In this document: positions 37,318 to 50,166 of the stretch, piece after piece
Numbering within the stretch: position 1 is the stretch's first letter
Layout of the letters: each line of letters starts with the position of its first letter
Origin: Agrocybe praecox
Taxonomy: Eukaryota > Basidiomycota > Agaricomycetes > Agaricales > Agrocybaceae
NCBI GenBank assembly: GCA_964017145.1
Contig: OZ024852.1
Location: forward strand, 621,945 to 685,944
DNA: 64,000 nucleotides
Reading direction: 5' to 3'
The notes under the pieces: generated by a model
Databases searched by the model: none
Seen by the model: only the letters and a program-made list of their open reading frames with translations
What the model was told of the DNA's origin: nothing
Position numbers and translations under genes: made by a program

Positions 37318-37608
37318 TTACATCCCGATTAAATATCTTTTCGCTTCAATTACTCGTGCAGAAGGTGGCTAAAGTAAGCATTAGGAATAGTTGGAATGTG
37401 GAAATATAATAGTCATTGTACTCGGTTCTTGTTCTGATAGTCGTCAACCGCCACGTTTATCACACAGCTTATACTAACAGATTTATCAGAACAATAAACA
37501 CTTCTCACAGGCAGTAAAGCATACTTATATCCGCAAAAAAAAACAAGCACTAAAAAATATAAACTTAGCGTACAAATACGACAGTAAATGACCGTGCTAA
37601 AAATAGAT

Positions 37609-38223
37609 TTAGTCACCGCCATACTTCAAAAGGACAACCAGGGAGGCATAGAGAATCAGCCATCCAATAAATCGCCAAAACAAATCAGAGGCTGAGTGAT
37701 TGTTTGGAGATGTCGATGGGTCACGGTTTACAGTGCCGTAGGAAGGAAGGGCAGAGTAAAATCCATTTCTTGGGTTATTTCCAACATAATAGTACCGGGA
37801 TCGGTGTCCTGAAGCTAGAGAGCGTGGTTTTGATGAGATAGATACGACATATGAATGGCAGGAGACACGATATGAACATACCATCTCTTATAACACCATC
37901 TTCTCGTAGCCCGAAACATGTCAAAAATCCCACTATGATATTGCGCGGAATGACCCAGAAGACGGTATAAATGGCTTGAAATGGGAATTGTGGATAGAAT
38001 GACCATAGGAGAAGCACTGCAGCGGAGATGTAAGGGTGTTTCATGACTTTTAAATGTGAGTGCTCAGGCTCTTATCTTTGAGGTTGAAGAGTAGGGGGTA
38101 CTCACTAACATCTCTGTGGAAATGCTGCGCTATTTCCTTTAAGCCTTCAAGAGTGGGTACATCGATACAGATATTCTTGGATGCTTCGCTAAATGATAAG
38201 CAAACTCTTGTGGTGGGAGCCAT
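37609..38223 (-). CDS. Small membrane protein of unknown function
   Basis: The start at 38223 (MAPTTRVCLSFSEASKN) is followed by IDVPTLEGLKEIAQHFHRDV. A phase-1 intron (about 38046-38102) leads to IMKHPYISAAVLLLWSF and FPFQAIYTVFWVIPRNIIVG, two hydrophobic stretches. After another intron (about 37810-37880) the frame continues SGHRSRYYYVGNNPRNGFYS and ends with helix FIGWLILYASLVVLLKYGGD. About 160 residues, probably three membrane segments, no signal peptide. Family not recognised. Confidence 0.6.
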
Positions 38224-38928
38224 GGCAAATACGCTAGTTGATGGTGAAGACCAACAAGCTTCGAACGAGACGCTCGTCTGAGCTGCATGACTGCGGTCAC
38301 GGCACAGCCGCCTGCGCACTATAAAGCCACGTGCATCCGAGAACCGAAGGGTTAAAAAAATGGCGGGGAAAGGACAAATTCATTTCTAAAATTTACTTAA
38401 ACAACGGCCCTCATCAGCTGCTACGCATTGCGAAAACGTCTCCCATTAGTTCATTTAAAGAACCAGAGGGAATTTGAAGTTTGTATAGTACACAGTAATT
38501 CTTGTGTCGAATTACGAGGTCGGACCACATTCGCAACATTTTTCGCCCTTAGCCATGGGCTAAATCTACTGTTATTGACAGAAAAACTCGTTTTAATCCA
38601 TGGTTGAAATTAAGGACTGGTCACGATGAAAGATGTTAATTGATGTAGTACACGATAAAAACACACCCGATGTCCATAGCAGAGAGATTCACAAGACTAA
38701 ACAGGAGGGGGAGCTTAAACTTAGGCGCCCACCTTGAGTTAATATTTAGCTAGTAGGTAGGAGCAAAGAACATGTACTAGTGGGTGTGGGTTCGCAGCTG
38801 AGTTTGGGTGAGTTTGAACTCCAATTCCAACGAGTTGTCGGCGGACTCAGGGCGACCATCCAGTCAGGCTTAAGAAAACAAACCAATTCACCCCACAGAA
38901 ATGCAGATAAAATTGAGAATCTACTACA
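38224..38928. other. Intergenic region between minus-strand genes
   Basis: Upstream of the small membrane protein and downstream of lipase A. No coding signal seen. Confidence 0.45.
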
Positions 38929-40333
38929 CTACGAACATGTAGCGCTCCCCATTTCTACTACATCATAAGGACCTAAAATTTGCGTTAGTTTTTTTAAACA
39001 TTCGACCTGCCTTCGGCAACTTTTCAAGACATACCATCATGATCCGCAATTTTTCCTTTGAACACGTTGGTTACATCACCGGCAGTACATCTGCTGTCAG
39101 TGTTGTCGTCGCCAGTGCAGTCAAGCCAGGAAAGATCATCTTGGATGTGCTTTTCGCCTTGGGGATGCTCGAATCCCAAGAAGCGTCCGGGAAGAGTAGG
39201 TACGAGATCTTCCCTGAATATGAAGTCAGTACTTTGTTTTGTTTTGTCGAGTTCTGGATGTTGTCAAACATACTTGTTGTTGACATGGTCGACTTGGACA
39301 TTTTGATCGATGAAGGCTGCGAACGCTGGGTTTCCAACCTATCGACATCATGTTTAGGATTAACGCTAAACGTCATTATTGAAAGACATACTCTTGGCAT
39401 CCCGTATCCTATCATCCTGAAAGAGGCATCGGGGATAAACAGAGGGAGATATACGCTTTCGAGTAAGGCAAGTGCTGCGCCTGTCGGTTGACCAAATACA
39501 CAATGAGTTTAGTAATGAGGCTGAAAACACTTTGGATTTACCAAGCGAGTGACCGACTACAGTGACTTTATTCAGGCCGCTCTGCTGCAAGGCCTTTTGC
39601 GTTGCGGCAAGAACTGAAGTTGCAGTCCTGTAAAAAGAAAATGAATAACTAATCGACTGAAAATGGGATCGTGGACATACTTTGCATGCTCGTCAGCGAA
39701 TCCACTGTGTACCTTGATATCGGACGAGATTCCAGGGAACAACGTCGAATCCAGATTTTCGAGTGTGAAATCGGCATCGGTAAGGAGGGGCACACTTTTA
39801 TGCGTACGAATAATTAGTGAGCAAGAGACTGGTTTCTAGCGGCAAGTGTCCTTACATTTTCGAAGGATCGGTTCCTTGATGTCCAACAACGACGGTCTTC
39901 CAGACGGCGCTTTATGAGATATGGCTTCCAGAATATAGTGCACACATACTCACTTCGAGGGTAGGATCAATGCCAACATACCAGAATTGTACGTCAACTC
40001 CGTCGCCTCCAGATGCAATTGGCTGGAATGTTGGGTTCGCGTCGCAGTTTTCTGTACGTTGTTAATTAATTACTGTCTGGATTATATGTCAACACTTCCA
40101 AATAATGAGCACTTACGACCACAAGACAAACTTAAGATCGAAGCTGGCTGGCAGTATGCCAGGGCAGCATAGAAACTGAATGGCCGGAATGCTGCAATTT
40201 CATCAGAAGATAGTGTCGTTAAATCTGATGAGGTATCGCGACGCAATGGAGCGGCGTGCGCGAGTTGAAAACCGAGACCAAGAACAGAAAGTAACGTCAA
40301 GGTTCGCAGGAAGAAAGAAGAAAGGTGGGCCAT
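38929..40333 (-). CDS. Secreted class-3 lipase A
   Basis: Hydrolyses ester bonds of acylglycerols outside the cell. Signal peptide at residues 1 to about 27 (LTLLSVLGLGFQLAHA), then LRRDTSS, a possible Kex2-type site. Exons give FRPFSFYAALAYCQPASIL, ASGGDGVDVQFWYVGIDPTL, TVVVGHQGTD, TVVGHSLG with the nucleophile Ser, GAALALLESVYLPLF, RMIGYGMPRVGNPAFAAFID, DLVPTLPGRFLGFEHPQGE with the candidate catalytic Asp, and ADHDG with the catalytic His. The last intron (phase 1, about 38978-39026) leads to a short end, PYDVVEMGSATCS, with the stop at 38929-38931. Introns fall where they do in lipase B, so the two are duplicates, here transcribed away from each other. Confidence 0.88.
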
Positions 40334-41949
40334 GATGAATTATGAAATGCTGGTCTTGTTCAAAGGTATAGATGAATGAGCGATGGTGTCGTCCAGACGT
40401 ATATTCGAAATGATAGAACAAAGAAAGTAGGACTAGCCCACAATGGAAGAATAAAACGAATAAAAAAAAAGGGTAGGACGAAACGCAAGAACAAGACCAA
40501 CGAATCAGTGGGGTGACCGGGAGGAATGATTTAAACAGCTCTTTGCCAACCACCTTTTAAACGAGCACGGCTAGCATGTCATCAAGTGAGAATAGATTTC
40601 CTGTTTGACAGGCGAATATGTACAAGCGAGAGCAGATATCATAGTTGCGTATATCTTGCATATGACAGTAGCAGAGGCGAGCGTTGCCCTAGTACGACCA
40701 TCAAAGCGATGTGGCGGCCACATCGCAGTTGTGGTTGATCCTGTGAAGTTCATAGGGATAAAAATAGCATCTCGCTACATCGGCGCTCGCCGATCTTTTC
40801 AAGTCCAGTCAGCCGCTCCGACCCCAGGTCGGATTTTTGATCCCTTACGAGTTACGGTTTAACGTTTACCGGTTACCTCGCGCATGATTATCATGTACCT
40901 ACAACGCGCAACAGCCCAACTACCTGTGAAGGGGCTTCGTGAAACGGTTTAAAATAGAAACATTTACATCCAGATATCAATATCTTTTTGTTTTCGTGAT
41001 ACAGTTCATCTTCGAGGACTCGCCAGTGAGACTAGTCTTTCGCCGGTCGCGTATGGCATACCTATTAGTGGTATTCCCTCGTCACAGGCATCATTTTATT
41101 GGAGATCCGTTAGTAACAAGAAAAGACGGTATAATATATATATCATATCATTCAAAGCTCTATACGTCATCTTCTCGCCTGATGGATTCCGGAACTACTC
41201 AGTGATAACAATATTTTACCCAAGGCACAAAATCCGCATCTTCTCCAGCGAAAGGATTATTCTCTGAGAGGCATGTCAAAGGCTTGCATATACGTTGGAA
41301 AACCTAACGTTTAAACTGCAGCGATCTTTTCAGTCGCGTCGTATAATGGTCCATGGACGCGTTTTAAATGACTCACGTGACATTACCGCCCTAATTTTAA
41401 ATTTATCTCGTCCCTGAGCACGCCGCCGCTCGGATAAACAGGTTCACCGTGTACTAGTACGTAGTATATTACAATGCTCTTCTCCTCGAGCTGACTTTCT
41501 TCCTTTCAGTACGTACTACGATGTCCAAATGGAGTAGAAAACAAGATAGTTTTCTCGCATCGTCTTCTTTGACGTTTGAAATGCATGGTTGTTTACCCTC
41601 GTGACAGACCTTTTCGACGGGGGAAAGGCCCGTGAAGCTTCGTCGAGGACGTTCAAGGCGGGGAGTATTCAACGGGGAATGGCGGGCCAGCATAAAAGGG
41701 AGAGAAACTGTGTCAGAGACCTGAGGCGCATGGCCGCGAAGCAAGAAGATTTACCATAATTCTCGAAATGGTCTAGTCGTCTACTATGTTTTACTTACGG
41801 CACGCCAGTAGAGTCAAACAGTTCATTTGCCTGGCCATGTGCCAACAGAGCAAGCTTCTTCTGCCAGCTACCACCACATTCTTTTCTTTCACCTTAAATA
41901 CCCACCAGGCTTCAGTGCTTTCCTTGGAAACAGGGGAAGTTTTCTAAGT
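40334..41949. promoter_or_regulatory. Divergent region between lipase A and GH5 glucanase
   Basis: 1.6 kb between two secreted-enzyme genes facing away from each other, so it contains both promoters. No gene, repeat or operator that I can name. Open frames here have no signal peptide or motif. Confidence 0.45.
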
Positions 41950-44156
41950 ATGCCTTCCACTCGTTCACTTTACCTTTCTTTCCTAGCGTCTTCGCTTGCA
42001 GCCGCAAGCTCCTTGCCTGGGCTTCCGGACAAGATTTACGGAGTCAACCTCGGTTCTTGGTGAGCATATAATTATCCGTTAGGAGGGCATCATCTTATTT
42101 TTCAAATCCACTCAAAAGGCTCGTTCTCGAACCATGGATGCTTCCAGCTGGTAGACTTTTCTTTAGCAGCCATGGTCAATTCGCGTACTAATCAAACGTT
42201 AGAATGGGTCGCCATGGGTGGACAACAGTGCGATGATTGTTCTCAGTGTATCAGAACTGAATTGTATGCATATGACACTTTCTGTCTGCCCGCCTTTTCT
42301 GACTTTATCTAAGCGCTTTTGCCGAGGCGTACCCCGATACCGTGGACCAGAAATTCAAGGGTCATTGGTACTGCTTTTTTCCTGTGGTATGAGAGGTCTA
42401 CTTATAGGTACTTTCAGGGAGAGCTGGTTCAACCAGCCGGATGTCGACCAACTCGTCGCGTCTGGAATCAACACCGTTCGACTTCCGGTATGTACAGATG
42501 ATGTATATATATACGACGGATCTTCGCTGACGAGGACACCAAGCTCGGCTATTGGATCGTGGAGCCTTTGGTCAACAGAGCTACGGAATTTTATCCAAGA
42601 GGAGGAATTTTGCAACTAGTAGAGTCGAATTTTATGTATACCAGTTGGGCGCGTGATTTACGCTATGAAACGTTTAGCAAAGAGGCTTGAAACAGCTCAA
42701 GCAAGCAGGAATAGCAGTTATTCTTGACCATCATGCTCTCCCTGGAGTCGCTTCTCCCAATCAAATGTTTGCGGGAAGGTAAGACATCTTGATTATCGCG
42801 TTACGTCTCTAATATGTCTGATAATACTTTGCTTTATGTTTAGATGTACGAGCGATGTAGAATTCTATGTAAGCGCTGACAAGTTCTGACTGCCCTCTTC
42901 AACCCGATTCTGATCAAAATGTGGTTTCATTAGACACAACCTAACTATCATCGGGCACTTATCTGGACTGCGGTCATGACCGCTCTTTCACACCTTGACA
43001 CTAACTTTGGCACTGTGGCTGCCATCGAAGCGATGAACGAACCCATCATGGATGCGACTCAGACGCCAGGGTTGGGTGATTGTAAGCCTTCATGATCCCT
43101 GTTTTGGTTCTTTACTTGTTAACTCGGAGCATACATCAGTCCAAAAGAACTTTGTCCAAGTTGTACGCGCTGTCGAATGGTCGCTCGGTATTCCAGTCCC
43201 AGGATACTCTCCCATGGAGGGCGCAGGGGCAGGCAACGCAACATCCTGTTTTTCGACTGCGGCAGGGTCTTCTCTGTTCAGTGACGAAGTTCGACAAGTT
43301 CTTGAGGATAGTATCCCGGTTTTCGCACATGTGGCTGAGCAACTCGATTTGGTTCCTGATTTTAGGCATGCCTCCCAGAAAAGGCAGCCGCTGGTTACAA
43401 CGTGTGTTTTTAAATGTCCTGGAGATGACAGTGTAGCAGTACTGACATGTTATCTTTCCATCTCTATAGCTTTATGGACATCAATTGGCAGCACAACAAT
43501 CCGGCTAATCCTGCTGATGCTGCTGTAGGTCCTCAAGGTTACGATAACCATCTTTATTATTCGTATGTTGACATTTTCTTTCTCTTATTCTTCTTACTTG
43601 TTAAAACCTCTATGCTCTTAGATTCGGAGGAGTGGCCGAGGCAAACGAGGATGCATATATGACCAGTATATGTAGTGAGTACCACGTTCATCGTGTTATT
43701 GTTCTCTTTACTGATGTACGAGAAAAGACCTTAACCGTGTTCAAGCCGATGCTGCCCTCGGCAACAGCCCTCTTTGGTTTGGAGGTGTGTCTTCTTGAAC
43801 TTGATCATGCATATATGTCATCGAATGTTTAACATCTCCTCGACAGAATGGGGCCTGCCCACTCAGTTCGATGCATCTGATGATTTCTTGGTCAAGTGGG
43901 CAGATGCTCAGAAACTTGCCTATTCTCAAGGGGCTGGATGGATCGTACGTCCCTCGTTATGATATCAGACTGCTCTCTTATTCTATGTTCTGATTTTCGG
44001 GCGTTATAGTTCTGGAACTTCAAAATTGAAATTTCGACTCTTGCCGGAGATACCGCGCGCCAATGGTCCTATGCGGAGGGGTTACGACGTGGGTATCTCA
44101 CCCAGGATCCGTCTAAGCTGCATGATCCAAACGTGTGCGCCTCATATGTGCAATGA
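41950..44156 (+). CDS. Secreted GH5 exo-1,3-beta-glucanase
   Basis: Removes glucose from the non-reducing ends of beta-1,3-glucan in the fungal wall. Signal peptide MPSTRSLYLSFLASSLAAAS. Exons then give IYGVNLGSW-LVLEPWMLPA, WVAMGGQQCDDC, ESWFNQPDVDQLVASGINTV followed by RLPV, LGYWIVEPLV, LKQAGIAVILDHHALPGVAS, AAIEAMNEPIMDATQTPGLG with the acid/base Glu in MNEP, GEWGLPTQFDASDDF with the nucleophile Glu in GEWG, and GAGWI-FWNFKIE. The frame ends DPNVCASYVQ with TGA at 44154-44156. At least ten introns; some short exons in the middle (42630-43100, 43440-43680) are placed only roughly. The complete motif set suggests an active enzyme. Confidence 0.87.
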
Positions 44157-45373
44157 TTTACTAGTAACTATTATCTCTTCTGCAAGCGAGGTTACACCGT
44201 TTACAGGAGATGTATGTGTTGTTTTCTTGCTTGGCTCTTATCTCTTTCAGAGTCTTGACACACCTCTCCTCCAGTTATTTCGAATTTGTATGCTTCACTG
44301 TTCCATTGGCTGGATTATACCCTTTTGTATCCTCTGTTATTTTGGAATATCTTTCGCAGCGTTCATCATCAACCGACACCCGAGCTTCCAATGCATCTAT
44401 TTTGACGACCGAAGATTTTGTCATGTGCCCTACCAGTATTGACAGCGAGCAATCTCACCTAAGACACGAGATCGTTGGCCTCTATTTCGATGGTTTTGAT
44501 GGCAACGGAACAACAGCCAGCGTGTCAAGAATAGTCATCCTTGTGCAATGGCATTAATAAGGATGCCGTATATCGTCCGCATTCCTTTCATGACGCACGT
44601 GTAGACGGTGTTGAGCATCTATGCGCTCTCGCTTCTGAGATCGCAAAGACAACGGATTATGCCGAGTGAAGTTCGTGCAATCAAAGTCTTGGGGTGGGTT
44701 ACAAGGACACAAACTCGATGACTCGCGTGAATATCAATCCTTCTTTCGTTACAAATGATGATATTAGTGTTAATGATAGGATATACAACGGTGCTATCTT
44801 TTTGAAGACTGTATGTTTTGTGACACGTTTTAACCATCCTACCCAGGCCTCGCCTGTCGATCATCATGTCAAGTCTATTACCCTTGTACTTGGAAGTCTT
44901 CGATCACAGAGTTGTAGATATGTCCAACTTTCGGTTGGACCTTAACGCCAAATTGATACATCGCTTATCCCCACTTTTGACTCGTCAGGCGCCTCGATAA
45001 ACCATTGGGGTCATCAGGTCAGGCGGTCCAATCAATTGTGGCCTCTGATAGTTATAACGACCGTTTTAAAGTTGCCCATGTTGTTGCATGAAAATTTCCG
45101 CGTTTAACACTGTAATGCATGTGGACCTCACCTCACGTATTCCTGTTCAATGACAGGAGTCTTCTTGTTACATTTATAACCCCATCATATTGAATGGCTT
45201 GGCAAGTGCAACGCATAGAAATGGCCGACTCTTCTTAGCGTCTCTTGTCGATGATACTAAGATGGCAGTCGGTTTAAAGGCTCGAAAATGTCGTGAAATC
45301 ATCCAGGTTATCCCCCACCTCCCCAATACTTCCCCACAACCCCTTACTACCAGGCAACATTTTACTGGCAGCG
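44157..45373. other. Intergenic region between GH5 gene and lipase B
   Basis: 1.2 kb with the glucanase 3' end and the lipase B promoter. I see no domain in any frame. Confidence 0.45.
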
Positions 45374-46858
45374 ATGGTTCAGGCATCTGGAGTTATTCTG
45401 GCGCTCCTCATGGGGATGGCGAGCGTTGTCTCGATGCCTATTGATGACACCGAAGGTATCAGGCCTGTCGAGGTAGTGGCTGTCGAACCTGTAGATTCTT
45501 TGGAGGCTCGGGCGACGTCGACTCTTACGTCTACCCAAATCAACAGCTACAAGCCATACACGTACTATGCTGGTGCTGCGTATTGCAAGCCAGCTACGAC
45601 TTTGGCCTGGAATTGCGGAAGTGGGTTAAATTTAAATTTAGTGGCTTGTTATCGTATCATTAATGACTGATACTGCATAGCCAACTGCAATCAAAACCCC
45701 TCCTTCAAGCCCATCGCATCTGGAGGTGATGGCGCTACGATTCAGTACTGGTATGTAGGATATGATACGAGCTTGAAGGTAAAATCCAAACTCCGGTTAT
45801 CTGTCGCATCTTTAGATATTGATATCGAATGTATTCTAGTCTGTAATTGTTGGCTATCAGGGCACAGATGCTGAAAAAATGTTCGTGATTTGCCGAAGTT
45901 TATCAGAAGATTGTCGAGAAATTCTGATTATTTTCCTCTGTGCAGTCTCCCTGTTATGACCGACCTCGATTTCTTCCTTGACGATTTGAGCACCTCTCTA
46001 TTCCCTGGCATCAGCAGTTCCATCAAGACCCATAACGGTTTTGGCGAAGCACATGCTAAGTCAGTCGGCATTTTCCTTGCCGCTTCCTGTCCGGGCGCTA
46101 ATTGATGTACCAAAGATCTGCCGCAGCTGTACTCGCAGCCGTCAAGAAAGGATTGAGCACATACTCCACTTCGCAGATCACCGTTGTCGGTCATTCTCTG
46201 GGTAACTAGTCACATCTAAGTTTCATCTGTTTGTTCAATTCTCTGATTCAATGTCAATTTCAAGGTGGTGCCCTCGCTATCATCAGCACGGCTCATTTGG
46301 CTGTCAACATCCCTACAGCTAAGATCAAGACCGTTTCTTTCTCTGCCCCTAGGGTCAGTAATTTCGTTCTCTACTTTTTGAGGATATATGCTTACGAAAA
46401 GTTTCCAGGTTGGCAATGCAGCCTTTGTGAACTTTGTCAACGCCAAGGCTGATATGGTCCGCATCAACAATAAGTCAGTGCTATATTTCATTGAGGCATA
46501 GAATATGATTACTGATCCAAGTTACAGGAAGGACCTGATTCCAATCGTTCCTGGTCGTCTCCTTGGATTCTCGCACACTGAAGGAGAGATCCATATTTCT
46601 TCTTCCAACGCTTGGGTCTCTTGCCCAGGTGCGTATACTCGTTGAATCCGTGAATAACATCGAGACGAATGTCTTTTTTTTTCTGAATTAGGTACTGACA
46701 ACACTGACTCAGTTTGCACAATCGGGACTGTTCCCAACATCTTCGAGGGAGATCTTGGCGATCACGGTGGTAAGCCCTTTCTATTCCAGAGATGTTAGGC
46801 GCTGTTGCTGACCGTCCGAATCACAGGACCCTTCAATGGAATTGCCATCGGCTGTTAA
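45374..46858 (+). CDS. Secreted class-3 lipase B
   Basis: Paralogue of lipase A. The start at 45374 (MVQASGVILALLMGMASVVS) is a signal peptide; a Glu/Val-rich propeptide-like stretch ending LEARATS follows. Exons read INSYKPYTYYAGAAYCKPAT, PIASGGDGATIQYWYVGYDT, SVIVGYQGTDAEK, MTDLDFFLDDLSTSLFPGIS, ITVVGHSLG with the nucleophile Ser, GALAIISTAHLAVNIP, KTVSFSAPR-VGNAAFVNFVN, DLIPIVPGRLLGFSHTEGE with the catalytic Asp, and GDHGGPFNGIAIGC with the catalytic His. The stop is TAA at 46856-46858. It aligns with lipase A along its whole length with matching intron positions. Eight or so introns of 50-60 nt. Confidence 0.9.
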
Positions 46859-47289
46859 TTCTAATGGTAAAAACCGACGAAGAGCTGTAAAATAACTGTC
46901 GCTCACGATATTTGAAAAGAAAGTACGACCATGTGTAGTCGTATCGAATTGTACTTACTGTACTTCCCTCTATCACACGATGTGTATGAGTTATATGCGA
47001 GGCAGTGGAATTGATGCACAGTGATACATGATGGCCAATGACCGGCAGTACTGGACGGTGGTTTCCACTGACTTACAGTGGGACATAGACCCCTTTGCTG
47101 TGATTGCTGTGAGTTCCAGTGGGCAACGTATTTGCTGGTCTTTATTTTACACTGATTTCCACCGCACTGCGTTGACGAGTTGTTTTCTTTTTCCCCCGAT
47201 GAATGTTCTTTGTATTGGCAGCACTGGTACCTGACTGTCCAATCATCCAAAGGAGTGCGCGAAAACGAAATAAAATATTGGCTGCTATG
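46859..47289. other. Convergent 3' region of lipase B and the kinase
   Basis: 431 bp between two gene ends facing each other. No coding signal. Confidence 0.45.
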
Positions 47290-48674
47290 CTAAGCACTGA
47301 CAAATGGGACTGGTTTGAGACCCTTCCTGATATTTTCCAAAGTAACATTCCAATGTTTTAGCGTATACAGGATATTTTTGAAAAACGACTCCCTTCGATC
47401 CGGAAGTCGTGAGGAAAGCTTCCAATAACCGAGATTCGAGATAATAGTGTGATAACGGAAGACCACTTCGTCAATGGTAGGCCGCTTTACAGGATCATCT
47501 TGCACCATATCATTTACCAACGGCTTCAAGAACTTGAACCCGCTATATCCTTTGGTATCATAAAGGGGATTACCCTGATAAGAGCGATGAAGGCAAAGAT
47601 CAAAAATTATTGCAAAGTCAACGAGGAGATTGGAGTATTTCTTACATCAATAAGCTCCTGGCGAATCATGTTACCAAGATAGTATATGTCGGTAGGGAAG
47701 GGGTCCCAAGGACTGAATTCGTCTAAAAGGAACTCGGGAACCGTTTTATCAATGCCTAGGATTGGCATCTCTCGAGGAGGACACTCTTTGGGAGAATATT
47801 GTCGAGACAACCCAAAGTCAATAATATAATAGCGTACTGGATGCTTGGTACGGGTACACTTTTTGACCAAACGTTGATGTTCTGGGTCATATTCCTGACG
47901 CAAGGGATGAAACTCTTCGTGACACAGTGGACTGGCATCAACCATTATGTTGAGTGCATGAATATCCCTTGGCATGGTAATTAAATTACTGAGCTCTATA
48001 GGACTATGGGACGGTTATAAACGTACCTATGTGCCACGCGATTGTGATGAAGAAATTGTACCCCCTATTTACTTGTCAATTAGGAAATATGAAGGTAGAA
48101 AATGAGGCGGAAAATTCTACCTCGAATACTTGTCGTAGGAATTCCACAACTTCTCCGAACGTGTCAAATAGAGGGTCGTTGTACCGTGATAACAATGGCA
48201 TAACCAAAATCCATATATCACCATCGCCCTCGAGCTCTGGCTCTAATAATTGTATCAATGGAACACAATGGTTTTGAGGGTCTCTCATTGATGAGAGCAT
48301 TAAATGGATTGGCGCTTCGTGCGGGTGTTGTTCATGATAGATTTTTTTCAAGTATACCTTCGTGCCGTCAGATATTCGGACTGCGTCAATGACATGACTA
48401 CGCTACCAGAGAAATACATAGTTAATTGCCGCAATAAATCAAATTAAGTGACAAGTACATACAGTGGGATGAATGGTGTCCTCCATCATCTGATCGGGAG
48501 GTGTATCCAGGGTTTGCAACCAAGAAGGCGAATGTTCTGGATCATAGCGCGGACGCAACCGATAACCGCATTTTTCGAGCCACGTGAAATGATTAAGCCA
48601 GTACTGTTCGCCTGTGCACTGTGCAATGTGCTCAGTTCAAGCACGCTACAAATCCAGGTATAGTCCTCGGGCAT
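47290..48674 (-). CDS. Protein kinase-like protein of a basidiomycete family
   Basis: Exons joined by frame give an N-terminal segment EQYWLNHFTWLEKCGYRLRP, seen in expanded mushroom kinases, then KVYLKKIYHEQHPHEAPIHL with the candidate ATP-binding Lys, VQFLHHNRVAHR-DIHALNIM with an intact HRD-x4-N loop rebuilt across an intron (about 47975-48024), YYIIDFGLSRQYSP with the DFG metal-binding motif, PEFLLDEFSPWDPFPTDIYY in place of APE, and DDPVKRPTIDEVV in the C-lobe. The Gly-rich loop is not obvious, but the catalytic residues are present. The start at 48674 (MPEDYTWI) needs a very short intron of about 38 nt to reach the N-terminal segment, so the 5' end is uncertain. Substrate unknown. Confidence 0.75.
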
Positions 48675-49210
48675 TTTGAGAGTGAAAAGTCTGCTCGATG
48701 AGGGGTGTAGTGAAGAGCTCTACAGGACTCGTTGGAATACTCTGTGTGTGTGTATGCAGCCGGAGCGTGGCAGGTGTTCTATGGGAACTCCGGACTAAAT
48801 TTAAAAGGCACACAGGGTGATAGCTTCCGAGTCGTTTGCCGGTTGTGGGCGTCCTTGCGAAAAAGCCATAAATATGACAGAAGGCGAACGGAATACGTCC
48901 AACAATACAGACTGTTCTGATGATGAGCTAGTATGTTCGTTGTCGCTTACCTTGCTGTCAGCTAACAGCAGTCAGATACTCGCCACATCCTTGCAACGAG
49001 GAGAGCTGGAAAGGGGCAGAGGATGGGCAGACGGACATTGGTGGTGGTGGTGGTGGTGGTGGTGAAGACAGATCAGAATAATAGTTCAATGACCCACGAT
49101 AAGATAAGATAAGATCATCAGTGGAAGACGCGGTCGACTCCTTTAAGTTGGGATCTTGTACCATTCCTCTCACCATTCTCCTTGAGGTCAATCTTTTAAC
49201 ATAAACAACA
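48675..49210. promoter_or_regulatory. Divergent promoter region of kinase and tubulin cofactor B, with simple repeats
   Basis: Holds a (TGG)n run at about 49039-49064 and a GATAA repeat at 49098-49117 that gives three adjacent GATAAG sites, the core bound by GATA-type zinc-finger regulators. Both lie within 175 bp of the cofactor B start. Confidence 0.55.
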
Positions 49211-50166
49211 ATGCCTGTCGTCAACGTGTGGGTTATCTCCCCAGACACGCACTCGGAGAGGCGCATAGATCCTCATATCACGGTTGAGCAGTTGAAGGTC
49301 GGATGAATGGTTTCTGGTCATTGTTCACCAAGTAATGATTGACTATTTGTTTATCTGCAGACCAAATTGGAACCGATCACTGGTGTACCATCTTCGAACC
49401 AGGAGCTTAGTCTGCTGGCATCTGAGGCAGACCCGAGGGTCTTAGCGCAACTGTCGGATGATTCCAAGCCTCTTGGATTTTATGGAATTTCGGATTGGCA
49501 AGTCATTAAAGTGCGTTTTCATAAATGGTCACGATGGCCCTTGGATCCTTTTTTGAACAATTTATTCCATTTGATATAGGTAACAGATACCAATCCTTCA
49601 ACGAGCTTCACTGGGCAATTGACTGATGTCAGTCAAGTGAATAAATTCGAGTTGACGGAAGAGGAGTACGCAAAAAGACAAGGTGGATGACATATATCTA
49701 AGTGAAGGGGCGGACCACTGATTTTCTTCTTTTGATCTGCATCACTAGACACAGTACTTGCTTATAAGCAGCGTAACAAAGTTGGCCGTTTTGCGGACCA
49801 AAATGCTGAAGAAGAACCAGACTTATCGACAGCCAATCTGAACATTTCTCTTGGTTCACGGTGCGAAGTGGAATCAACAGAAGAAGGACTCAGCAAGCGA
49901 GGTATTGTGAGATTTGTTGGGCCGACGAAATTCAGCACAGGTATTTGGGTAGGTGTCGAATATGATGAACCGTTAGGGAAGAACGATGGATCGTAAGTTT
50001 ACACAAAATTTCCGAGCGGGTCTCAACGTTGAATGTTTAATGCAGAGTCAAAGGAGAACGATACTTTACGTGTCGAAATAAGTACGGCGTGTTTGTTAAA
50101 CCTGAAAAGGTCAAGATTGGGGACTTCCCTGTGGAAGAGCTTAATTTCGATGACGAGGAAATGTGA
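49211..50166 (+). CDS. ALF1: Tubulin-folding cofactor B with CAP-Gly domain
   Basis: Helps fold alpha-tubulin for microtubule assembly in the cytosol. The start at 49211 gives a ubiquitin-like N-terminal domain ([54 protein letters not shown]), a linker ([20 protein letters not shown]), and a C-terminal CAP-Gly domain: [72 protein letters not shown]. It ends DDEEM, the acidic tail that in this family binds CAP-Gly grooves. Four short introns. The length of about 240 residues is normal. It lies 304 bp upstream of CDC48 on the same strand. Confidence 0.93.
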
